From: Paracoccus aminophilus JCM 7686
GTDB taxonomy: Bacteria > Pseudomonadota > Alphaproteobacteria > Rhodobacterales > Rhodobacteraceae
Assembly: GCF_000444995.1 (NCBI RefSeq)
Contig: NC_022041.1
Coordinates: 2,454,001 to 2,518,000 of the forward strand
Length of the DNA stretch: 64,000 nt
Direction of reading: 5' to 3'
Shown piece by piece: positions 30,885 through 38,985 of the stretch. Each line of letters opens with the position of its first letter. Position 1 is the first letter of the stretch. Both the position numbers and the translations under genes were made by a program. The notes beneath the pieces were generated by a model that had not been told where the DNA came from, did not search any database, and saw only the letters and a list, made by a program, of their open reading frames with translations.

Positions 30885-30938
30885 GGCTTTCGTCCTCTCT
30901 GGTGGCTGACAGACAACACGGGGGCGACCGTCCGCTAA

Positions 30939-31025
30939 GGGCTCTTAGCGACCAACAGCCTCGCTCAAGAAAATTTCTGTCCGGAAGTTAGTCCACTTTT
31001 GTCCGGAAGCTGGCGCCCCGCAACA
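30939..31025. repeat. 87-bp direct repeat, copy 2
   Basis: Second copy of the 29810-29896 sequence, forming the right end of the transposase-free unit. Its last 19 bases are the right inverted repeat. Confidence 0.85.
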
Positions 31026-31148
31026 CAAGTCGGCCGACCGTCGTCGTGCAGTTCGCTGAACAGAACAAGGCCAGAACGTTGGAAAACTTTCGGGCGCAGG
31101 TGGGAAACCTGCGGAATTCTAATTAAATTCAATCACTTAAGAGATGAA

Positions 31149-31163
31149 TGGCGGACAGTGAGG
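31149..31163. other. attL core of the 13-kb element
   Basis: TGGCGGACAGTGAGG repeats the tRNA-Ser 3' end (acceptor stem plus CCA complement) in the same orientation as at 44134. A chance 15-base match at this distance is very unlikely. A+T-rich sequence follows inside the element. Confidence 0.85.
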
Positions 31164-31441
31164 ACTTACAATAAATCTCACATCATTATGTTTTTACAAT
31201 ATAATTCACATCTCAAATGCACCTCCCCTTCCCGCAACCCTAGCGCTAGGAAAACTGCATCCCCCGGCATTCCTTGCGGCACTTTTGCTGACGAAGATCG
31301 GTCTGCTAGGATCACGCGAGAATCAAGGTGGGGATGACGTGGCCGACGGCCGAGAGATTTCGCAAACCTATGCGGCCCAGCAGCAGGGCCATGACACGCG
31401 GTGGACCGCGAGAGGCGGCCTAGGGTCGAACTGCCTAAGAA
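31164..31441. other. Non-coding left end of the element
   Basis: I see no gene in this stretch. The first 70 bases are A+T-rich, unlike the surroundings, and could bind integrase or excision factors. CTAGCGCTAG at 31240-31249 is a perfect ten-base palindrome. Confidence 0.4.
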
Positions 31442-31834
31442 TCAGATCTGCTCAAGCTTGCTGCTTTTCATCGGAATTTCGAACATAGCGCCCCCGCCGA
31501 CAAGATCGGCCTGCTTTTCGATGGTTTCCCAAAGCGCCATAAGGCGTTCCATCTGCTTGGTCAGCTTGGCTTTTTGGAGCCCTGACGCGAGGAAAAATCC
31601 GACCAGCTTCGAACTCTTGAATGCCTGTTGTTCGGCCTTGTTCTTCGAGATCCGGCGGTCTCCAGAGATGATCACCCAGTGGCCTTCAGCGTTCAACGCC
31701 CCGATCCACTCGGTATCCTTGACCCCCGCGCCGAACTTTTCTCTCAGGTGAACGACCTCGTGCTTGCCAGCGAAAAGCGCTGCGAGCGCTTTCGCCATGG
31801 CCGGAGGCAGGTTTTCATCAACCATCACCTTCAA
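31442..31834 (-). CDS. PIN-like toxin (DUF5615-type)
   Basis: A 130-residue protein starting at a TTG and reading LKVMVDENLPPAMAKALAAL; relatives start MxxLVDENLP, so TTG serves as the start. The acidic residues of PIN-like nucleases are placed as expected: VDEN near residue 6, TEWIGALNAEGHWVIISGDRR with D near residue 59. DUF5615 proteins are probable toxins of PIN/Mut7-C fold that cleave RNA. It overlaps the upstream antitoxin-like gene by four bases and is the last gene of the element. Toxicity is inferred from the family. Confidence 0.72.
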   Translation of the reverse strand: MKVMVDENLPPAMAKALAALFAGKHEVVHLREKFGAGVKDTEWIGALNAEGHWVIISGDRRISKNKAEQQAFKSSKLVGFFLASGLQKAKLTKQMERLMALWETIEKQADLVGGGAMFEIPMKSSKLEQI

Positions 31835-32531
31835 GCGGCCATTAGCTCCTCATGGAACTTTACTGCATCGTGGACGACCGCCTTCTCGACCTCGTAAAGT
31901 GCCGCCACACGCGACATAGATCCTTCGGCCTTTACGGCTTCCGCCAGCACAATCGTCGGAACTCCGGAGACGGATGCGACCGGCTGACCAAAAGATCGTG
32001 TTGGGTCGACGACAATGCTGTCCTTGCCTCGATACGGACGCCAGCGCGTTACGATGTCGCCTTCCAAGTCCAGATCCTTGAAGCTCTGCTCGACCACCTG
32101 CTTGAAAACATATTGCTTTTCTTTGAGATCGAGCAGCTTCGGTTCTCCAGCGGCTTCAAGGCTCTCGAGAAAGATTGTCTTCCCATCAGTCCGGAAGCGC
32201 CCTGACGAAAACGGGCGGTCTGTGTGCATGCACTGCCGCGCATAGTCGAGGCAGTTTCGCACAGCCTTGAGCCCTATGCCCTTCGCCAGAAATGCCCGGA
32301 CAAATCGAAGCTCGATCAGATCACGGAAGCTCAATTCGATCTGATCGTCAATTTTCGGGATATCGGGCACCCATAGGGGGGGACGTGGCGAATACCGTCG
32401 TCCTCCTTGTAGTCATAGCCATCCATCCACCGCCGGAGCTTCCGCGGCGGGGCCTTAAGGAGCTGTGCAGCATCGACCAACGAGTAGAGGCCGACTCCAA
32501 CAAACTCATGCATGGGCTTTTGATGGTTCAT
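31831..32531 (-). pseudogene. DUF433-type antitoxin, frameshifted at a C7 tract
   Basis: The family normally has an N-terminal winged helix followed by a DUF433 helix-turn-helix. The first part is read from the ATG at 32531 (YSLVDAAQLLKAPPRKLRRWMDGYDYKEDDGIRHV); the second continues in another frame from LWVPDIPKIDDQIELSFRDLIELRF to FGQPVASVSGVPTIVLAEAV. The break falls exactly at a run of seven C residues (32377-32383 on the minus strand). With eight C residues the frame would be continuous, giving about 233 residues. The downstream part may still be translated from a GTG at 32370. This is either an inactivating slip, phase variation or a sequencing error. Confidence 0.75.
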
Positions 32532-32696
32532 GGTCCCGTTTGTAGCTGGGTTGCGGCTGGAAGCAACAAGAATGGTCTCATCCAATAAGCCTATTCCGAT
32601 CAAATTTGTATCCGATCAGCGCGATGCGACTGTCTGCGCATTACTTTTCCGCCCACGTTGGCAGCCCCCATCATGGGCGGGCACCGGATTAACCGA

Positions 32697-33014
32697 TCAG
32701 GCGATCAGGAGAGCTCTCGCCTCAGCCCAGAGCGCTCCCGAGCCATCGTCCTCGAGGTCGTGGCTGCCCCATGACGTCGAAACCACGATCTTCGCCAAAT
32801 GGTCCCGAGCATCGGTCGACGGGAGCGCGAGAATCGCGTCGCGCAACGTCCATTTCCGTTCGGCGCCCGCATTGAGTTCCTCCGTCGTCGCGGGCTCGGT
32901 GCCGTCGACCCAGGCGGCGGTTTCCTTCCAGAGGGAAAACAGCGTCATGATGGGGCTGGGCGCCGGTCTGGGCTCGGGCGCGGTTCGGAGATCAAATTGA
33001 GTCGAGTTGGTCAT
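32697..33014 (-). CDS. Small protein of unknown function with own promoter region
   Basis: A 105-residue protein (MTNSTQFDLRTAPEPRPAPS ... TLRDAILALPSTDARDHLAKIVVSTSWG). The start ATG follows a perfect AGGAGG eight bases upstream, so translation should be strong. The proline-rich beginning is probably disordered; the rest resembles small helical phage regulators but I do not recognise a family. Directly upstream lies an operator with three half-sites overlapping an A+T-rich promoter, so this gene is likely under direct control of the element's repressor or activator. Confidence 0.6.
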   Translation of the reverse strand: MTNSTQFDLRTAPEPRPAPSPIMTLFSLWKETAAWVDGTEPATTEELNAGAERKWTLRDAILALPSTDARDHLAKIVVSTSWGSHDLEDDGSGALWAEARALLIA

Positions 33015-33085
33015 GGTACATCCTCCTGATGGACTATCGACTACCACAACCGGAAATATTGTAAACTATTGTTTTGTTTGATTTA

Positions 33086-33121
33086 ATCCAACTTTGAGGG
33101 AATAGTTGGATACAATCCAAC
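33086..33121. promoter_or_regulatory. Operator cluster with 17-bp palindrome
   Basis: Three half-sites are aligned: ATCCAAC (33086), GTTGGAT (33105) and ATCCAAC (33115). The last two form the perfect palindrome GTTGGATACAATCCAAC. The same 17-bp pattern occurs at 42633. The site overlaps the A+T-rich region upstream of the 33014 gene, so binding would block or adjust its promoter. Confidence 0.65.
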
Positions 33122-33195
33122 TGGTTAACGCCGAGGCGGCGCGCGAGATCCTCCAGATCCTGATCGAGATGAACGCGCCGCACGACGGCCGCTGA
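33106..33195 (+). CDS. Possible 29-residue small protein, TTG start
   Basis: A plus-strand frame starts TTG GAT ACA and reads LDTIQLVNAEAAREILQILI then EMNAPHDGR. A GAGGG sequence lies six bases before the TTG, and an A+T-rich stretch precedes it. The sequence looks like a natural amphipathic helix. It starts inside the operator palindrome and is divergent from the 33014 gene. It could be a remnant of a larger gene or a small regulator; evidence is weak. Confidence 0.3.
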   Translation: MDTIQLVNAEAAREILQILIEMNAPHDGR

Positions 33196-33201
33196 GGCCG
33201 C

Positions 33202-33690
33202 CTAGTCGTCCGCCAGCCCTTCGGGGCGCGGAACCGGCACACGGTCCCTGTGCAGGCCCTGAGCGATCATAGAGAGGCCCCTATCGCGCAACCTGAACCC
33301 ATGAGATCGGGAAAAACCCCGGCTCGACATGGCGGCATCGAAGCTTCGATGATCGATTTTGCAGCGCAGCCAATCGCCGAGGCCGTGAGCTGTTTCGATG
33401 GATCCGAGCGCGATGTACTGGCCCTGCCAGTGCAGCGCGGCGCTGAAAAGCCGGATCTGCGCGAGCGACCAGCCCAAGCGCATCCGCCGCCCTGGTTCAT
33501 CGTCTGCTACCTCAGGTAGGCCCCAGCCTTCGCGAAGATGATCTTCAAGCGACGGCAAGAACCGAGTGCGCTCTGTGCTGGTGACAAAGCCCGAGGGCCC
33601 AACCCGACCTGCAGTTGACCGCGCCCATTCGAGCGCGGCCAGCAAGGTTTCGCCAACGAGTTTTGGCGTCCAGCCCGCGTGCGAAGTCAT
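33202..33690 (-). CDS. Phage-type small protein (DUF6362-like)
   Basis: A 162-residue protein starting MTSHAGWTPKLVGETLLAALEWA and ending with SSRGFSRSHGFRLRDRGLSMIAQGLH, which resembles a helix-turn-helix at the C-terminus. The WTPxLV beginning and this ending recall a group of phage DUF6362 proteins found near packaging or regulatory genes, but the match is from memory and partial. It overlaps the preceding gene by four bases and so belongs to the tail-peptidase operon. Confidence 0.5.
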   Translation of the reverse strand: MTSHAGWTPKLVGETLLAALEWARSTAGRVGPSGFVTSTERTRFLPSLEDHLREGWGLPEVADDEPGRRMRLGWSLAQIRLFSAALHWQGQYIALGSIETAHGLGDWLRCKIDHRSFDAAMSSRGFSRSHGFRLRDRGLSMIAQGLHRDRVPVPRPEGLADD

Positions 33691-34067
33691 CGCGCGCGAT
33701 AGGTCGGATCGAGTTTGAGACGTGAATGGGCACCCGACCCACCGAGTTCCTTATGAACTTCCCTTACTTTCGCGATGTCTCTGGCCCACTTTTCTCGAGC
33801 GCGCGCATCTAAGCCGGTGTAGCTGTACAGGTCAGTCGCGGCCTCTTCGACCGGCATGTCGGCCATAAATGCTGCGGCAGCCTCGGCCGGCAGATCGGTT
33901 TCGAGCGCCAGCTTCCTTGCCAGCTCGGGGCGATCTTTCGCCTCATCGCTGCCCAGAATTGTGAGAATCCGCGTGCGCTCCAACTGGACGCCTTCGGCGT
34001 AGGCCTCAGCAAAGGAATCAGCATAAGCTTCGGGTGCAGTGCAGCCCTCGGGAATTTCGATTTTCAT
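33687..34067 (-). CDS. Small helical protein resembling the C-terminal part of phage S49 proteases
   Basis: A 126-residue protein with ERTRILTILGSDEAKDRPELARKLALETDLPAEAAAAFMADMP, a segment that in many phage head-maturation proteases follows the catalytic domain. Here it is a separate gene directly after the S49 peptidase, with start and stop overlapping (ATGA). In phages this segment can act as scaffold during head assembly, so the pair may be a split protease-scaffold. The C-terminal part is basic. Confidence 0.6.
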   Translation of the reverse strand: MKIEIPEGCTAPEAYADSFAEAYAEGVQLERTRILTILGSDEAKDRPELARKLALETDLPAEAAAAFMADMPVEEAATDLYSYTGLDARAREKWARDIAKVREVHKELGGSGAHSRLKLDPTYRAR

Positions 34068-35101
34068 ATCTCGCTCCGTTTTTCATTGAGACGTTTGACC
34101 GCACCGCGCATCAAGGCCGAGCCCTGCGCATGTGCATCGGGAAGTTTCGCGCTTGCGGGCGGCGATACCGCCGCCGCCGGCCGGATGGCCCGCTCAAGGG
34201 TGATGCCGCTTGAGCGAGAGCCCCCGAGTTTGTTCGCCCGCTTGTCGGCTTGGAACTGTGCAAGCACCTCCGGAAAGCTCGCGATCCGATCAGCCAGGCC
34301 CGCGGCAACTGCGGCCCTTCCGGTAAACATCCGCGCCTCGGTGGCGCGGACAGATTTTGGCGTCAGTCGCCCAGCCCGGTTTGCGGCCACGCCGTTGACG
34401 AAAGTCTTATAGAGATCGTCGACCGAGGCCTGCACATCCGCGCGAACCTCATCGGGCATAGGCCCGAGGCTGTTACCGTCGACCTTGTGGGCCCCGGCGA
34501 AGATGAAGGTCGGCTGCCAACCCTTTTGCTGCAGCTCGCCAGACCGGTTGACGTGCAGCACGACGACCCCGATCGATCCGACGATCCCGGTTTCGCTCAC
34601 GACGATCTCGTCGCAGGCCGAGGCGATCCAATAGCCAGCGCTTGCCGCCATATCGTTCACCACCGCGACCACGCGCTTCGTTTTCCGAAGCTCGACGATC
34701 TGATTGACCAGCGACGTGATGCCGCCCGCCTCCCCGCCGCCCGTGTCGATATCGAGGACGACCGTGTGAACGTCCTGATCTGCGGCGGCCTCGCGAAGCT
34801 GCGCGGCAATGCCCTCGTAGGACACCAGCCCGGAGCTCGCGCCGATCCACGCCCCCCGGTTTACGAGAGAACCGACGATCGGGATCGCCGCGACACCGCC
34901 AGCCGCCCGGTTCATCTTATAGGAACCGTCGTCCCGCTTCTCCGAACCGAAGAATCGGCTCGCTTCAGGGGTCAGCGGACCCGGCCCAGAGCCGTCCACG
35001 CCGATCCGGCCCGCCAAGACATCGAGGATGATCGCGGCTTTGTCAGGATGCAGCAGCAGCGGACGGTTCAGTGCGCGGTCGGCAATTTGATACAGGTTCA
35101 T
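34064..35101 (-). CDS. S49-family peptidase (phage protease/SppA-like)
   Basis: A 345-residue serine protease of the SppA/SohB type. The catalytic serine is S154 in NDMAASAGYWIAS and the general base lysine is K206 in AGAHKVDGNSLGP; the oxyanion-hole loop DIDTGGGEAGG precedes them. No signal peptide or membrane segment is visible, as is normal for phage head-maturation proteases. I use the ATG encoding MNLYQIADRAL, seven bases after the tape-measure gene. A protease without a capsid gene is odd: it may process a helper phage's capsid proteins. Confidence 0.88.
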   Translation of the reverse strand: MNLYQIADRALNRPLLLHPDKAAIILDVLAGRIGVDGSGPGPLTPEASRFFGSEKRDDGSYKMNRAAGGVAAIPIVGSLVNRGAWIGASSGLVSYEGIAAQLREAAADQDVHTVVLDIDTGGGEAGGITSLVNQIVELRKTKRVVAVVNDMAASAGYWIASACDEIVVSETGIVGSIGVVVLHVNRSGELQQKGWQPTFIFAGAHKVDGNSLGPMPDEVRADVQASVDDLYKTFVNGVAANRAGRLTPKSVRATEARMFTGRAAVAAGLADRIASFPEVLAQFQADKRANKLGGSRSSGITLERAIRPAAAVSPPASAKLPDAHAQGSALMRGAVKRLNEKRSEI

Positions 35102-35108
35102 CGTGCGC

Positions 35109-37565
35109 TTACTCCACTGCCAGATCGGCCATAGAGGCGCGTAGCGACGCGCCGACATCACGATCAAAGAGCTGCTTCACCCGGCGCGCGATTGTTTCTG
35201 CGCTTTCAGACGGGAGCGCAGGAACATTGATCGTCGCGTTGACCGTGATCGGCGCGGCGCCGCCCCCAGAGCCGTTCGGATTGACATAGCCGGAGCGGCT
35301 CGGGGTGATGACTTCCGGGCCCTCTTCGCCGACGAGGTAGGTCCCGCCTGCGCTGATCGGCCCGCCCTTGGCGCGCGCACCGTCGAGCTTGAACCCGCCG
35401 ACACCGTCGCTGACATAGTTGCCCTGAGCACCGCCCCCACCTTGCGATGTGAACTTTGCGCCCGTGCCCTCGGCCGCGACGCCTCCGGTGATCAGGGACG
35501 TGAGATTAATGTTGCCGATGGCGCTCTTGATCTTCCCGGGAATTTCACCGCACCACGCGAGGAACTCGTCGAACTTAGCGATTGCCCCATCCCAGAGCGA
35601 TTGCAGGAGGTCTTTGCCAGCCTGCAAGAGCTCAGCCGCGCCCTCACGGATCTTGGCAGGCAGCTCCTTTAGTTTGGAGATGACCCCCGCAACCAGATCG
35701 TGCGCGCGCTGCTTGATCGCCGCGACCTCCTCGGGCGTGAGCACCTCCTTGGAAAAGATGCTCCCGCCGATCGACCTGACGTAATCGACCGCTCCGCTGA
35801 TCGCGGCTTTAACCCGATCCCACGCCGCGCCGAATGCATCGAGGACGGGCCGGAGCGGTTCGAGCAGCGGCTTAAGCCCCTCGACGACCGGCGACAAAGC
35901 CTCACCAATCGCAGAGGCAACACCACTGACGATCGCCGAGATCCTGTCCCAATATTTCCAAGCGGCCCCGACCGCCGCAACCGCTGCGGCGATGCCGACC
36001 CAGACGGGCGCGCTGATCGCGCCGATCGCGGACACGACCGCGCCGACGACGCTCGCAACCGTGCGCATGCCCGGCACCGCGCCGATCATGCCGCGCATCC
36101 CGGTAGAGATGGTTTGCAGGCCGGTCATTTTCGCGCCCGACATGGCCGCCAGTGAGCGCTGCAGCGCGATTGATGCGCTGGCCGCGCTGAGAAGGCCTCT
36201 GCCCGTTCCGGCTATCGAATTTAGGCCGAAGGACAGAAGCGAGAGGACACCGCTTTTTCCGAACAGCCCAACATAGCGAAGGGTCGCCAGCGCAACCCGA
36301 AGTCCGATAACACCGCCCGCCACGGCAACAATTGACGCCAGTAGCTTTGGGTTCTTCTGGGCCCAATCGGCGATGGCTGCAAGCACCGGCGCGACGGCTT
36401 CAAGAATCTGCTTCATGGCGGGAAGAAGCGACTGGCCGATCGAAATTGCGAGATCCCGCATGACGTTGCGGAAGCGTTGCAGCGCATAGCGCCCTGTTTT
36501 TGAACGGATCTCGAACTCCTTTTGAACAGAACCCAGATAGTTCGTCTGATCCGCGAGCTCGCCTGTCGATTTCCGGACTTCATCAAGGTTTGACAAGAGG
36601 GGCATAAGAGCTCGTGCCTCGTCGCCGAACAGATCCGACATGGTCGAAATCTGCTCGTGCTGATCGAGGTCCTTGATCTTCTGAAGCACCATCAGCATCT
36701 GGCCGAGCGCGTCGTTGGGCATCGCCTTGGCGACCTCCTCCGCGGTGAGCCCGAGCTTGGCAAAGGCGATGTCCTGACGCTTCGTCGCGCTTGCACCGCG
36801 GGTTAGAGCCTTACCCGCGTTCCGGAGCGAGGTCGCGGCTACATCAGCCTGCGCCCCCATTGAGATCATGGCCGATCCAAGCGCCAACGTCTGTTCGTTC
36901 GTGAAACCCGCAATCTTTCCATCGGTAGCGACGCGGCGAGCAAACTCGACAAGGTCTTCGGCCGACGACGACGAGCTGTCGTCAAGGTAGTTGATCGCGT
37001 CAGCGTAACGAGCCGTTTCGTCGATCGTCATGCCGAGGGCTGTCTTGATCTTCGCCAGGCTCTCGCCAGCGTATTGCCCGGATACACCCCATGCGACCGC
37101 TGATTTCGCAACCTGTTTTGTGAAAGCCTCAAGGTCCTCATTCGCGATACCGGATTGCGAAGCCGCGGCAGCCAGATCGGCAAGCTCCTCGACCGCGAGC
37201 GGGATCTCCGACCGGGCTAAGTTCCGAATGATGCCTTCAAAGCTGCGGAGCTCGTCAGAGCTCATGCCCGAGACCTTGGCGATGTCGGCCATCTCATCTT
37301 CGAGGTCCATGGCCGCGCCCATAGTCAGGCCAAAGGCACCCTTGAGCACGATCGCCCCGGCCGCCGCATCGATCATCCCGGCCCGCGCCTTTGCGAGCGA
37401 CGCATTGTTGCGGGCCATTGCCGCGTCAAGGCGGGTCCGGGCGTTGTCGCCAAGTTCGCCGTAGCCGCCGCTCATTGACCGGAGAGCGGCACCGACGCGC
37501 TTTGCCGGGCCGGACACACGGTCCATGAGTTCGACGACTAGCGCGGATCTGAAGGTTCTGGCCAT
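35109..37565 (-). CDS. Phage tail tape measure protein (TP901 family)
   Basis: An 818-residue protein. The N-terminal third carries the TP901 core (DLEDEMADIAKVSGMSSDELRSFEGIIRNLARSEI ... YADAINYLDDSSSSSAEDLVEFARRVA ... SMGAQADVAATSLRNAGKAL). Residues about 380-540 contain several long hydrophobic segments (VAPVLAAIADWA, LLASIVAVAGGVIGLRVAL, SVVGAVVSAIGAISAPVWVGIAAAVAAVG), and the C-terminus is glycine-rich (GGPISAGGTYLVGEEGPEVITP), all typical. Tape measures set tail length and help DNA cross the membrane. The gene follows the small chaperone-like gene by 10 bp. It is large for an element that lacks tail tube and sheath genes. Confidence 0.93.
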   Translation of the reverse strand: MARTFRSALVVELMDRVSGPAKRVGAALRSMSGGYGELGDNARTRLDAAMARNNASLAKARAGMIDAAAGAIVLKGAFGLTMGAAMDLEDEMADIAKVSGMSSDELRSFEGIIRNLARSEIPLAVEELADLAAAASQSGIANEDLEAFTKQVAKSAVAWGVSGQYAGESLAKIKTALGMTIDETARYADAINYLDDSSSSSAEDLVEFARRVATDGKIAGFTNEQTLALGSAMISMGAQADVAATSLRNAGKALTRGASATKRQDIAFAKLGLTAEEVAKAMPNDALGQMLMVLQKIKDLDQHEQISTMSDLFGDEARALMPLLSNLDEVRKSTGELADQTNYLGSVQKEFEIRSKTGRYALQRFRNVMRDLAISIGQSLLPAMKQILEAVAPVLAAIADWAQKNPKLLASIVAVAGGVIGLRVALATLRYVGLFGKSGVLSLLSFGLNSIAGTGRGLLSAASASIALQRSLAAMSGAKMTGLQTISTGMRGMIGAVPGMRTVASVVGAVVSAIGAISAPVWVGIAAAVAAVGAAWKYWDRISAIVSGVASAIGEALSPVVEGLKPLLEPLRPVLDAFGAAWDRVKAAISGAVDYVRSIGGSIFSKEVLTPEEVAAIKQRAHDLVAGVISKLKELPAKIREGAAELLQAGKDLLQSLWDGAIAKFDEFLAWCGEIPGKIKSAIGNINLTSLITGGVAAEGTGAKFTSQGGGGAQGNYVSDGVGGFKLDGARAKGGPISAGGTYLVGEEGPEVITPSRSGYVNPNGSGGGAAPITVNATINVPALPSESAETIARRVKQLFDRDVGASLRASMADLAVE

Positions 37566-37575
37566 CGCGCAATCC

Positions 37576-37914
37576 TCAGTTGAGCGAGCGCAGCGGCGGC
37601 AAAGGACACGCCGGGGCTGGAAGGGAGGGAGGCGCGGCCGCCGCGATGGCCGCCCAAGCGGCCTCGACCTGCACAGTGACGGCCTGCATCAGAGCGCAAA
37701 GATCTGCGGCGGGAAGAGCGGCAACCCGATCGATACTGAGGTCAGCGAGGAGCGCGGACACGGCTTCCATCGCCCGGGCGGCTTCGTCCGGCGAAGCAAG
37801 GTCGGCTGCAATCTTCTCGATCGCTTCGAGGTCGCGAAGCGTCGGCTGGCGAATGGTGACGAAGCGAGTTTTGCGCCCGGCGCGTTCTATGGGTTGCGAG
37901 AGTTTGACTTTCAA
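37576..37914 (-). CDS. Phage tail assembly chaperone-like protein
   Basis: A 112-residue protein starting MKVKLSQPIERAGRKTRFVTIRQPTLRDLEAIEKI, which matches the Mu gp41/phage tail assembly chaperone pattern in sequence and place, directly upstream of the tape measure. These chaperones coat the tape measure during tail building. The C-terminal part is alanine- and proline-rich. I see no programmed frameshift product. Confidence 0.72.
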   Translation of the reverse strand: MKVKLSQPIERAGRKTRFVTIRQPTLRDLEAIEKIAADLASPDEAARAMEAVSALLADLSIDRVAALPAADLCALMQAVTVQVEAAWAAIAAAAPPSLPAPACPLPPLRSLN

Positions 37915-38269
37915 CGCGGTGGCTCCAGTCCGGTGCAGGGGGAGAAATCGCCCCCGCCCACCGGTTGGCGGGGACGACCAGAAGCGAGAGCGTGGTCGGC
38001 GGGGTCGTTGTCCAAACAGGCCCCGAGTTGCGGATCGTTAGCGCGACCCGTGACCCCCTGACCGGGGGCCAATCCTCCCAGATTTGACCAAGTCAAAACC
38101 GGAAAGATTTTTTCAAAAAAACGCACGAAACCCGGGGGCTGCGGACCCCGCCCGCCGTGACCTCCCCTACGGTCCCTACCGGGGGCCCATCCCGGCCCTC
38201 GCGCGCCCGCGAGGCCGCGCCCAGGCACGGTGCAGGCGACGCGCGGCGCGGCAGCGAGGAGGCGACGGG
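37915..38269. other. 355-bp GC-rich non-coding region inside the element
   Basis: No supported gene. The region is very G+C-rich, holds several short inverted repeats (ACCCCCTGACCGGGGG, CCGGGGGCTGCGGACCCC, GGTCCCTACCGGGGGCC) and one A/T tract (GATTTTTTCAAAAAAAC at 38107). Such a composition between structural genes could mark a packaging or replication signal, but nothing proves it. Confidence 0.4.
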
Positions 38270-38830
38270 TCACGATCTGCGCCTCTCGAAGATGCGGCGC
38301 AGCTCGTAAAGAGCTCGGTCGACGATCTCGCCGGATGCATAGTCGAACGCTGCGATCGCTGCGGGGCGCATCAGTTCAGCGGGCACGCTTGGACCCCAGA
38401 GCTGGCGGATCGGCAGACGCCCGCTGCCCTCCCGCACAAAGACGTGGCCGCCGAGACTCGCGGAGACGAACGCATGGGGAAAGCGCTGCCACTGCCCCCA
38501 AGGTTTAGCGCGGACGCCGAAGGAGAATTGCTTTGCCCCGAAGTATTTGAGGGGGAATGCCTCGCCGCGAGCGACGATAGAGGCGGACAAATTATTGACC
38601 GTGGCCCGCGTCCGGCGGATTTGTTTCTGCACGTCGCCAGCGCGAATTCCCGTCGACGACGCAATCACGCGTTTGACGGCGGTCTGCGCTTTTGCCGTTT
38701 CGTGGTTGATTGCCCGAGAGAAGGCGCGCGTGGCATGGCCACCGCCGACGCGGTGGACCATTGCCTCGAAGATGATGCGTTGATCGTCAAGCTCGCGAAC
38801 GCGGAGCACTGTGGTCTTTTCGCGTGCCAT
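38270..38830 (-). CDS. Phage minor tail protein Z/tail-completion-like protein
   Basis: A 186-residue protein (RAFSRAINHETAKAQTAVKRVIASSTGIRAGDVQKQI, then SASIVARGEAFPLKYFGAKQFSFGVRAKPWGQ). The pattern of an N-terminal basic helix region and a C-terminal beta part resembles prophage minor tail protein Z (GpZ), which completes tails and helps head-tail joining. The assignment rests on general similarity. It is flanked on both sides by GC-rich non-coding DNA. Confidence 0.65.
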   Translation of the reverse strand: MAREKTTVLRVRELDDQRIIFEAMVHRVGGGHATRAFSRAINHETAKAQTAVKRVIASSTGIRAGDVQKQIRRTRATVNNLSASIVARGEAFPLKYFGAKQFSFGVRAKPWGQWQRFPHAFVSASLGGHVFVREGSGRLPIRQLWGPSVPAELMRPAAIAAFDYASGEIVDRALYELRRIFERRRS

Positions 38831-38985
38831 TTTGCCCTACTGGTTTCGTGTCTGTTTGGACGCCGCGCCGCAAAGGAGGAGCGGCCGCGTCCTGTCGGGG
38901 TTTTGCCCACTCGCCGACTAACGGGGGCTGCCGATGGGCGTACGGGCCAGCCCAGCCCGCGGGGCGCGCGCGGCGCGCCCGAACG

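Larger units (their letters stand above)
29900..31024. mobile_element. Transposase-free unit with 19-bp inverted repeats and 6-bp target duplication
   Basis: The 1125-bp unit is bounded by perfect inverted repeats GTTGCGGGGCGCCAGCTTC (29900-29918) and its complement (31006-31024). The hexamer ACAAGT directly flanks both sides (29894-29899 and 31025-31030), as expected for a target duplication. Inward of the repeats the two ends remain similar (AAAAGTGNACTANCT). It carries a VOC-family gene and a small unknown gene but no transposase, so it must have been mobilised in trans. It inserted at the very end of another copy of the same right end, giving a near-perfect head-to-head palindrome at 29877-29918. 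Confidence 0.75.

Noticed and set aside
31026..31133. Plus-strand coding-like remnant (RPTVVVQFAEQNKARTLENF...)
   Set aside because: Looks like the end of a gene cut by the transposon unit, but it is too short to assign and no N-terminal part was found.
37911..38273. A 120-codon minus-strand frame between the tail genes
   Set aside because: Glycine/arginine/proline-rich with no ribosome-binding site or family match; better described as non-coding GC-rich DNA.
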